The position numbers and the translations under genes were made by a program. A DNA stretch of 64,000 nt from Leptidea sinapis (taxonomy: Eukaryota > Arthropoda > Insecta > Lepidoptera > Pieridae): contig NC_066287.1 of the NCBI RefSeq assembly GCF_905404315.1, forward strand, positions 3,658,001 through 3,722,000. Reading direction: 5' to 3'. The notes under the pieces are model-generated. The model ran no database searches. It was not told the origin of the DNA and saw nothing but the letters and a program-made list of their open reading frames with translations. This document shows, piece by piece, positions 24,531 to 36,500 of the stretch. Position 1 is the first letter of the stretch; the number at the start of each line of letters is the position of its first letter.

Positions 24531-27500
24531 TTATTCGTACATGACATCGGGCACCAGACTGTCTACTGATGTCTCCACGGGTAATTTTCCATCACTCTCT
24601 ATGGACTCTGTGGTCTCTCCATCACTGTCTGTTTCATCTTTCTGAAAGTAATTTGTGTCTTTTAATAATTTAATATTTACAGTTCTGAAAACTAGATTTG
24701 CCATTGAGAAAAACAAGAAAAATTAAGAGTAATTTCTTATTCAGAATACTCAAAATATTTACAAAAAAAAATTAATTAGCCAGGTCTCTTTTTAGAGTTT
24801 CGCTTTTCTACTTTCTTCCCAAAGTAATTGTTTTTCGAGATTTTCCCAATGTAATATACAAATTAAATGTAAAGTAAGATGTGATGTGAGATTAAAAAAG
24901 TGAGTAATATATAATCGTAAATGTAATTTGAGATCAAAAATGTTAAGTAAATTTATATCCTATTTTGAATAAAAATATTTGAATTTGAAATGTAACTTTC
25001 AAAATGACAATTCCATTAAAATCAACATTTTTCTTAGTTTCAATAAAAACAAATAATAGTTTAAAAAAACTAACTAAAAACACACATTATATAAAATTCA
25101 ACCAAAAAATAGAAAATAAATTTAAATTGAAAGTAGTGTAAAAAAATATTTTATTATAAAAAAGGGTGAGGGGTGTAGAAGAATTATTATTTTAATAATA
25201 TCTTAGTTTGCAAATGGCCCTGTGCTGCCCCGGGGCGTAAAAAGAATAGGGTAGTCCCAGGTCCAAGGGTGTCGTAAGAGGCGACTACGGGCTTTTGGAA
25301 AGTGGGAGAGTCACGCTGCCGTCTTATGACGTCTGCATAATCGGGCCAGGCTCGTCCGGGTTACTTACCACACTCGCACAGACTAACGGCGTGAAGTAGC
25401 GGCCTCGTGCCGCTATGTTTCGCATAGGTTAGTGTCGAGGACCGGAGGCCATCCCTTCAATTTATGCCTCATGCCGAGGTATGTGTGTACGTTAGGGAGG
25501 ATATCTGCTGTCGCCGTCTCGGCAATTTTGAGGATAGGAACCTGTCTACTCTCTGGCTCCGCGTAGATTTAGAGGACCGCGTCCGCATCTATGCCTGTGT
25601 CTACAGGTCCCATAGTGGTAACGCAGAAACCGATCACCTCATGGGCTGCGTTCAAGCGGCATTTGATGATGTGCTTGCTCAGATCCCCTCCGCTGAAATC
25701 GTAGTCTTGGGTGATTTCAACGGGCACAATGACGAAAGGCTTGGATCACGTACCACAGACTACGCAGGGCGATCTGTGCATAATTTTGCATTGGCGTACG
25801 ATCTGTCCCAATTGGTTGAGTCGCCAACGCGGCTCCCGGATGTGGATAGCCACATGCCGTCCTTATTAGATCTTCTGCTGACTACACATCCCGATGGTTA
25901 CCATGTCATTGTCGACGCCCCTCTCGGAACGTCCGACCATTGCCTGGTCAGGAGTGTAGTGCCTATACGACGCCCACGTCGCAGACCACCAGCGACCCGC
26001 CGCGTTTGGCACTACAAGTCAGCAGATTGGGATAGGATGCGTTCCTTTTTTGCATCCTACCCTTGGGGCAGGGTTTGTGTCAGTTAAAGCAGCACCTGAC
26101 TGCAAAAAACAGGCGTATCGAACTTGGGTTGCGGCGCTGGGCTCAAAGGATCCGAACTGCAAAGTTCTGAAGAGGAAATATAACCATGCCTCCAGATTTT
26201 TAAGGGGCAAGATTGCCCGTGCAAAATCGAAGCACGTCGTCAAAATTGGCGAGCAGCTTTCCAGCTACCCGACCGGAACACGCAAGTTCTGGTCGTTGTC
26301 GAAAGCTGCTCTTGTTAACTTCAACCAGCCGTCCATGCCTCCGTTGCACATGAGGAATGACACCCTGGCCCATGCGGCAAAAGAGAAAGCCGATCTCCTG
26401 TGCACTCTTTTAGCCTCCAACTCGACTCTTGACGACAACGGAAAAACACCGCCGACCATCCCGCGGTGTCAGAGCTCCATGCCTGAAGTACAGTTCCGAC
26501 AGAAAACTGTTAGGCGAGCTCTGTTTTCGTTGGACGTCAGGAAGTCGAGCGGGCCGGATGGCATTTCTCCAATCGTGCTTAGAACGTGTGCCCTTAAGTT
26601 GACGCCGGTGCTAACGCGTTTATTTCGGCACTCTTATTCAAAAGGCGTAGTCCCTGACTCATGGAAGTCAGCCCTTGCCCATCCGATCAAAAAAAAAAGG
26701 AGACAGTTCGGATCCGGCAAACTACAGGCCTATTGCTATTACCTCCCTACTATTCAAAATCATGGAGAGCATAATTAAGCGCCAGCTCTTGGTATACCTT
26801 GAGGGTCACCAGTTGATAAACGACCGGCAGTACGGCTTTCGCCATGGTCGGTCGACTGGCAATCTTCTGGTATACCTAACACATAGATGGGCGGCGGCTA
26901 TTGAAAGCAAGGGGGAAGGCCTGGCAGTTATCCTGGATATAGCGAAGGCCTTTGATCGTGAATGGCACAAGGCACTCCTCGCAAAACTTGCATCATTTGG
27001 GCTTCCCGAGAGCTTATGCAAGTGGACCTCCAGCTTCCTCACTGGGCGCAGCATACAGGTCGTTGTCGACGGTTATTGCTCGAATCCCAAGCCCGTGAAC
27101 GCTGGAGTGCACCAAGGCTGTGTGCTATCTCCCACGCTGTTTCTTCTGCATATCAATGATATGTTGGACACAGCCAACATACATTGCTATGCAGACAACA
27201 GCACTGGTGATGCCGTATACACGGGCCATGCAGGTCTCTCTCGGGACAACGTCGACCAGTGCCGGGAGAAACTTGTGTCTTCTATCGAGTCCTCTCTCGA
27301 GAAAGTCGCGGAATGGGGTAAGTTGAACCTTGTCCAATTTAACCCCCAGAAGACTCAAGTTTGCGCGTTTACCACTAAAAAAACCCCGTACCACCGCTCT
27401 TCGACAACACTTCCCTTAAAGCCTCGCCTAGTATCGCAATACTGGGTCTCGAAATTTCGAGCGATTGCCAATTCCGTGGCCATCTGGAGGGCTAAGCAAA

Positions 27501-30500
27501 ATTGGCTTCGAAGAAACTGGGCGTCATAAACAGAGCACGGCAATACTTCAAGCCGGCCCACATTTTAGCGCTCTACAGAGCGCAGGTCCGGCCACACATG
27601 GAGTATTGCTGTCATCTCTGGTCTGGCGCACCCCAGTATCAGCTCGATCCACTTGACCGCATGCAACGCAGAGCAGCTCGAATTGTCGGGGACCTAGCGC
27701 TCTGTGAACGGCTGGATCACGTTGCGTAGAGACGTCGCTTAATTGTGTGTCTTCTACCGCATTTATCACGGGCAGTGTTCCGAAGAGCTGTTCAACCTGA
27801 TTCCTGCCGCCGAATTCCACCTTCGCACGACACGTCACAAGTTAGGATATTAGCCCCACCATCTGGATGTGTGGCGGTCCTCCACAGTGCGGTTTTGCAA
27901 GGAGCTTTCTTCCACGTACTACAAAGCTGTGGAATGAGCTTCCTTGTGCGGTGTTTCCGGGACGATACGACATGGGTACCATCAAAAAAAGCGCGTACAC
28001 CTTCCTTAAAGGCCGGCAACGCTCTTGATTCCTCTGGTGCTGCAAGAAAATGTGGGTGGCGGTGATCACTTAACACCAGGTGACCCGTACGCTCGTTTGT
28101 CCTCGTATTCCATAAAAAAACATGTGAAGACATGTCAACGGTTTTCTATTGTTTATAGAGTTGTGTATACAAGGTGAAACTAAATGGGTATACTATGCTT
28201 TGAACCAGACATTCCTTAGGTCATCTCTAATGACTATGTGTAGTCAGAAATGAATTAGCATTTTATTTTAATACAATATTTAAAGTGCTAAGTTTTCGCA
28301 AAAACTATGATTCCCTCAACCCTAATCAGCTGTTTTTTTGAACTCTCTTTGACCTTAAACAGATGAAAAACGTAGATGTGACATAATATCAGATAATAGT
28401 AAAATGCCTTCGATTCATTGCAGCTGTGAAGCAACTTGTATTCTCATTTTGCCATGAAGACAAAGTTATTTTGTATGTGCATTTGCTTTAGCTGACATTG
28501 AAAATACTTCTAAATATGTATTTACTGTAGTTATGTATTACCCAATAAAGATTTTTTTAATTCTAATCTTATTATGAAACTATGTTATGTTAGTATTTAC
28601 TCTGATTTCCGCGAGTGTTACAAATTTAAATAAACATGATTAAAAGATAAAAACTAGTGTAATTGTAACTGTGTTTTAACATTTTTTGTTTTTTTAAATA
28701 TGTTAGGTTGAAAAGATCGGCCTGTCTGCGTTAATACTCTTTGAATTGTGCTTTGAAACACGATGTTTAATGCTCTGTGTGTGTATATATGTCTATTCTA
28801 AAGGCACCCTACACACTGCACCATTTTTAATTCAAGATTTGTTTATTATGTTCGAAATTAAATGAGTTCACATTTTTGATAAGTTATTACGTGAGCACTT
28901 CAATGTAGAATTATTTGAAGTTTTCTTCAAGTTACATTGCAAAAAAATCCAAATTTGTAATTGTAGATTATGGGTACCTTTTTCTGCCGTGAAGCAAAAA
29001 TGTGTAAGCATTATTATGGTTTGGTCTGAATGGCACTGTAGCTGTTCTTATTACTGGGCAAATGAGTCTTGACATTTTAATTCAAAAATGTTTTATCCAA
29101 TAAAGATAATTCTAATAGACTCCTATTAAGAAATTGTTCTTCACGGTTTTTTTTTGTCAAATATGGATATCTTTGACCATCCTCGTATTAATAATATGTA
29201 TTCCATTCCCGGACCGGGTTGGTACCCGGCCTGGGTATGGAATGGGGCAGTTATTGAGTTTTTCGTAGGAAATTTCTCACTAGCAGCCCATAGTTCAGAA
29301 ATGTAGATGCTCGCCCCCTATTACGTGGGAATTAAACATAGTGAAACGTGGGTGGAAAAAATACACCTCTAACCCTTCAGGAATACAGACGTGAAACTGT
29401 GTAATGTTATGTAATTTCTTATTTTGTTTATTTGTTTCAATAACAGGAAGTAAAAAATGAATGAATAATAACATAGACACCACATTTCATGTAGTGTGCA
29501 TACTCCTTAATCATAGATTATTGTTTATGTTTAAGTCCATAGGTAGGTGACCTCATTCTCTTTATAAACAAAGGCCCCGCCTAAAACTGGCAGTCTCTTT
29601 AAATTTAGGGTTATCTAAGAAAAAAAATTGAAAAATAATATTTTTATTTCGGAGGGAAGTCTTTTTCTTTTTTTTTTATTTATTTATTAAAACTTAAACA
29701 TCACCATACTATTGCATATGACCCAAATAACGTACCATTGAAGGGATGTTATAACCTTTCTGGTTCACGTTGTATAGTTTTTAATGAACTATTTGTCTTC
29801 CAAATAAGTAAAAAATATTTAACTATTATTGACGGATGAAATATATCTATTGTTATTCATGTTCCGACCTTTTGTGCGTTCATATGTACTCTAAGTAATA
29901 TCTAATTAAACTTAAATGTATTCAGCTTCTCATAGTTATACAGCCTGTGACATACTTAACCGTTCCAGTATTTTATTTCCACCACTCATCCGATAATTCA
30001 GATGATCCACGGATCCCTCCACAACAGAGGGAAGGTAGAAATAAAAAAATTGCATATTCTCAATTATTACCTTTAAAGTGAAGGTGGCGTAGGAGGGAGG
30101 TTCGTTGTGATAGCGACACAGTTTGGACGCCACGGGCAGACGAGCGACCGGCTCACGGCACGCGACGCCGCCGCGAGGGTCGCTGCACGCTTTGAACAAC
30201 ACCTGGAGACATCATTTTGAGATTAACCATTTAACTCTGCATACGCGTCCATTAGGCAGACTTTTAAACAATAGACTTTGAACATTACTGTCATGAAATA
30301 AGGTATTGATTTGAATAAATTTTTAATTTTCACCAAATAGTAATAATAATAAATCTTTATTTATCAAAATTGTGTTATTACTGATTATTTTATATTACTA
30401 ATGTTCGAAACTTATAATTAGCTCATTTAGGTCAATTAAATATTAGTCGAGCTAATATGTACTTTAGTGATGTCTAAAGTAGGTAAACTACTTTAGTCTT

Positions 30501-33500
30501 AAACATCATTTAGGGATTACGAATGCAAATCTACAAAATACTTATATTTTATAAACAATTATACATTAAATTCTAACCTTTACATATTGATTATTATCTT
30601 ATATCCTATCAAATTTATTATGACTTCTAATAATTTTTCTGTCCCATTACATAGTTTACCTTGCAACCTTTTTTTAGTTTATGTTTACAATTGAAGCTAT
30701 TCAAAGGAAACATGTTAAGAAAATAATTTAAATTAATTTATTATAAAACAATGTCCCTAGAAAACGAAAGAAGCTCTGTGTGTGCTGTATGAAAGTGATT
30801 TATTATACAAACAACATCTGCACTTCGCTTACTGGTAAAATTAGTGGAGCAATAAGGAACATGGGACTGCATTTTGAATATTGTTTGTAAAACAAACAAC
30901 TGCCTGACGTAAATCACTCTCAGCTACGTACTATCTCAGAATGTTCGGTCTTCCCGTACATTAGTTAACACACGTACCTGCTCATGATAGACAGGTTTAA
31001 ACCACTCTAAAGCACTGATTAGGGCATTCAACAGTAGATATGCGAATGAAGCCCTATCTTTGAACAGGAAAAATCTATGCACACTCACCAGGATGCTAAC
31101 TGGGCACTGTCACCTAAAAACAAGCACCTCAGTGTGCTCGGCATCAAAAATGATAAAACTTGCAGATTTTGCCTTGAGGCAGATGAAACGCCTCTTCATC
31201 TACTCTGCCATATCGGCCCACTAATGCATAAGCGTCACACAATCTTTGGCGACTACACCTTGCTACCAGATGGTTTTTGTAACACTCGCGTCAAGAATAT
31301 ACTGCGGTTCGTAAAGGCTGCTTGACAACAAGCTATAAGTATGAGTGGCGAACACAATAGTTCAATTTTGGACGCGATGTTACAAGGAATCATTAGGACT
31401 AGATAAATAGCCACCCTCTTCAAATAATAATAATAACCTGGTGACGATCGTGCAAGATGTGCTTGAGGCAATGCTTAGCCGCGGGCACGGTCTGCGTGCG
31501 ACACCTGACCCCGCCCTCGGTGAACGTACACTTGCCGAGCAGGTGGTTGCCGCGGGTACTCACCACCTCGTTCACCTGACAATGAAGATGACTCATGTTA
31601 ATAAAATGTTTACATTTAGTTTTTTCCTTAGATGTGTTTAACCTGATTCCTGCCACCGAATTCCACCTTCGCACGACACGCCACAAGTTAGGATATCATC
31701 CCCACCATCTGGATGTGTGGCGGTCCTTCCACAGTGCGGTTTTCAAGGAGCTTTCTTCCTCGTACTACCAAGCTGTGGCATGAGCTTCCCCGCTTGTGCG
31801 GTGTTTCCGGGACGATACAACATGGTTACCTTCAAAAAAAGCGCGTACACCTTCCTTAAAGGCCGGCAATGCTCTTGTGATTCCTCTGGTGGAGCAAGAG
31901 ATTGTAGGCGGCGGTGATCACTTAACAACAGGTGACCCGTACGCTCGTTTGCCCTCCTATTCCATAAAAAAAAAAGATCATTGAGCGAAGCGAAGTGAAG
32001 CTGAGCGGAGCTCCCTACGGGTGACTCCAATTGATTTCTCTGTTAAATTGTTTCTCGGCTATTTCTGGACAGATTTAAAAAAAATCAACTAATAGAAAGC
32101 TTTCGAAATTCTAGGTTCTTCTAGGTTATTGTCGAGACAGAATTTTGAATTTCGACTTGATTCAATTTATTAATTAAAAACAAACATGATTTACAAATTA
32201 TTCTAAATTAGCACGCGCTATTTATATTTATTTAAAAATTGAGCAGATTGATCAAATCACAATAAGTTTTAATTGTAACACTGCTATCAATCGAGAGTGA
32301 TTCGACTGCCAGGTTCTTAGTTATTGAATTTGAAAATCAGCACAAGTTTCTGATGTGACCAAATAAGGCGCTAATTCCTCATCTTTAAATATGGCGCCAA
32401 ATTCAAAAAGATTATTTTTATTGTTAGGATTATTTTTTTTATATTTCTTCACAGGCTTAGTTTACCTCGGTACGACGAGCGATTGCGACATCCTAGTTTA
32501 TACGACTATAATCTAGAAGGGGTCGTCAAATGACAGTCCGCCGACCCATATTGTGAAGACCACGAGAGCACAGCAACTTGAACTACAGTGTACGTCATTT
32601 AATAAACAAAGGACGAAGTAACGAGCTAACAATATTTTCGAAGATGAACATCATTAAAATAAAATTTCGATCTAGAACTTCTGCTTAAAATCTACAGGGT
32701 TTAATGACAATAGTTTTCACCAATTTTAGGTAGTCCCAAACATCAAACAGATAGTTCGGGACAAAAAATTACACTTTTCTCATTGATAAGGAAAAAATGC
32801 TTTTGTTATTTCCGTAATTACATTTTTTTAATAAATATATTTTTCTATAAAATGTTAAGGGGACCGCGAACTGAACGTTTAACTTTAATATTTATTAAAT
32901 GTCGTTTCGTATCCTAAATATTATATTTTACTCGGACTGACTGTATGGTGATTTGGAAAGACCAACTTTTAAGTAGTGGAAGATTGTAGTCGGTAATTGT
33001 TTTATGACAATCTGCTCAGTAATTTCTAGAGATGAAACGGATAGCAGTTTGGCCAGATACCGGATGCCGGATATTCTGCCAACCATGTGGCCGAATAGCC
33101 GAATATCCGGCCGCCGGATATCCGGCGGAACTTAGCCGTTTGGTGTATCGCACACACAAACACAGACTTGCGTAGGCGGCGCGCGAACTATCGAGTAGAC
33201 GCGGTTAGATTCGGTTCTTTTCGTTAATAACGAAGTTAGCAACCTCTCAATGCAGAGAAATTAGTATTTATCCACCATAATTTGCCTTTAGTGCAGTATG
33301 AGTATTTACTATGGTGTGATTAAAAATTTACAACTAAAACTAATTATATTTCTTAAGTGATACTAAAACTAACTAAATAAAGCAAATAATTACTTAAAGC
33401 TATATTTTTTATGCAGATTTTTTTTAACTCGGCCTGATGCCTATCCGGCCGAATAGTAGGTAGGTAGTTATCCGGTATTCGGCCGGATAGTTTAAGGCCG

Positions 33501-36500
33501 CCGGATAAGCCGGATACCGGATAGTTACCGGATATCCGTTTCATCTCTAGTAATTTCACTAGCTGCGGCACCCTTCAGACCGAAAGACAATAATATACAT
33601 TACGGCTACACGGCTAACTGCAAAAATTTTATCAAAATGCTCTAATTAGGGTTCACTCCGTCTGAAGAAAACGTGCACTAGTAGTGCGTAAAAGTTAAGA
33701 AATCACAGAAGGGAGCTTGCAGAATTGCGTTGCCTGCAATACAACAAGAGCACCTGAAATGAAGTGAAAAGGGTAACAGTCTCAACTTATTCTGCACAAG
33801 TAATAGTGCATCACCTTGTAACAAAAATTACTGTGATACTATCCCCCTTATTCATAATGGTCCACTAACTTTAAACAGCCGCTAACGAGTGTTTTTTCTC
33901 ATTGTGACTTAGGTCAATAGAAGAAGACAGAGTGAGAATTAGCAATGCTTTAAGTTAGCAGACTATTATGAATAAGGGGGTTAGTGTGTAACAATATTTA
34001 ATTTTATTTATTAAATATCCAACAGAAATAGGAGTGTTAAATAGAAATATATATATTTACCAGAGTGAGTGACAGTAACATAACATAATATTGCAACAAC
34101 ACTTCGTAAATGTCATTAAAGTACATCAGTTCTTTTTGTTCTGGGCTTTGTAATGGCGGAAAAGAACTCATAAGAAACTACCAGCATATCTTTTAAATCA
34201 CATGACAACCTAACCTACATAATACCACATAATGAGGCCTACGCAGAACAAGACATGAATCACGCATCATTATCCACTATCGGCCGTTTTCAATAACGTA
34301 TCTCTAGTTACGGATATATTGCTGTCACCGTTTAATGACAAGATCTTATCTCTCCATAGTTATGTCCATTACTATAGTTATAGTCCGATGCTTTATGTCG
34401 ATAGGTTATTGAAGTGTAAGTAAGCGTAAAAGGATAGATTTCTCTACCTCTAGTAAGTTAAACTAAGGATAGATAGGTTATTGAAAACGGCCGTATATAA
34501 TCTTCTATACTATAGTAAGCCTGTCGAAGAAGCTTTAATATATTTCTTGAATTTATACCATATTTAGGATTTAGATATAAATATTTCATGTGTATGAACT
34601 TCGTGCGAGACATTCGCACCAAATTCGCGGTAGATAAGTTTGATATGATACCTTGGCACGTTTTTTGTGGAGTTTCCGCGCCAGAACTGCTTCCACTCCA
34701 TGCCTCCGGTGATAGCTCGCGTAAGACTTCAGCTTTCTAAGCTGTCGCCGTTCCCGCACCGTCATCGGGCCGCTGCGTAGCTGGGTATTGATGCTGCCTG
34801 AAAAATCACATTCATATAATATACACCAACAGTTTGTAATAACCAAAATAGGTTGAGCAAGGTCCAAAATATAAGGGGCCATCCATTAATTATGTCACAC
34901 GAATTCCATGAATTTGTGACCCTTCCCCCGTCACAGCTATAATTAAACTATGTTTTTGTAAGGTGGGTCATTAAAATCCATTCAGTAGTTTTGCGTGAAA
35001 GAGTAACAAATATATATTTTAAATTTTGAATTAATAATATTAGTAGGATTAGAAAGCTTAAAAAATCCGGCCTAAAATGGAGAACAAAAAATGGACTACA
35101 ATAAAGATAGTACGTCCGCTTAGATAATTTATATGTCTGGATAAAACATCTTGCTGTTAGCCAACGCACTACAACAGACCCGTTTTATTCCTTTAGTTAT
35201 TATTACTATTATATTCCACGTGTTCACAGCTGCCACAGTCTATCTAGCCGTATTAATTATCTAAGTTTGTACATTAATTCAATATCCTATAGAAATTTAT
35301 TCAATTATTTATAACATAATATTGTATAAGTATTTATAACACTTACACTATTACCATATTATATTTTGTTCTCACTTGCGTAACTTTACTAATGGCCTTA
35401 CTACTAAACAATGCAATACTCAGTTATTTACACAGATTAAGAAATCACATAAAACATCACGAGAAAAGGTACTAAAACTTTGGTACCTGCAAATATTCAC
35501 TAGAAAATAATTGCACTTATATAGTGAACATACTATAATATCTCCTTCTAATATATAAAATTCTCGTGTCATGGTGTTAAACATTGAACTCCTCCGAATC
35601 GGCATGACCGATTCTCATGAAATTTTGAGTGCATACTGGGTAGGTCTGAGAATCGGACATTTATTTTTCATCCCCCTAAAAGTTAAGGGTGGTCCACACG
35701 AATTTTTTTTTTTCAATTTTTTTTTCAATTTGTTTGAGTGGGCATTAAAAAATACATACAACTTCAAATTTTCACCCATCTACGATCAACAGTTACTATT
35801 GTATCGCGATTTTAATATCGGCAATACAACGTTTGCTGGGTCAGCTAGTATATGTATATATATATAGCACTCACAGTATGTCTCCTTCTCTGTCTTCAAC
35901 TGCCGCAGGTACTGGAGACGAGCGGTCTGCAGCAACACCCTCAGCCGGTCCATCTGCGACACGTACGAGCTCTGCAGCGCTCGGAGGACGTCGCGAGCCT
36001 CCGACACCGCCTCCTCCGCGGTGAAAACTCCGGCTCGCCTGCAACCATTACATCATTCTATACAGAGTGTCATCGTTATGTGTTACCAGGCGATTATTCA
36101 GTAACTATTACAGATGTCAAAAAACTTTAAAACTGATATCGAAGGTATGTTACCTAATTTAAAAAAAAAAATGAAAATATGAAAAATTAAGTAGTGGAAA
36201 GGTTTTAGTTTCCTTATTTTAAAAGGTTATTTAGCTAAGTACCTGCTGACATTAAAGGAAACTGTTGATTAAACATAGGAACAAATATCAGGAAACTGAA
36301 ATGGAAATGGGCTGGGCATATGAGTAGATAGAAGGAGAAGTGGAACAAAAAGTTGACAGAATGGTATCCTAGGAATGGAATAAGAATCATTGGAAGACCT
36401 CGGCAAAAATGGGAGGATGACCTGGCCAAATTTGCAGGAGTGACCTGGAGCCGGGTTGCCAGGACAGAAAGGAGTGGAAAAGGTTGGAGGAGGCCTACCA

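Noticed and set aside
33353..33571. Minus-strand frame over the hAT element
   Set aside because: It crosses the transposon terminus and target duplication and consists of TIR subrepeats.
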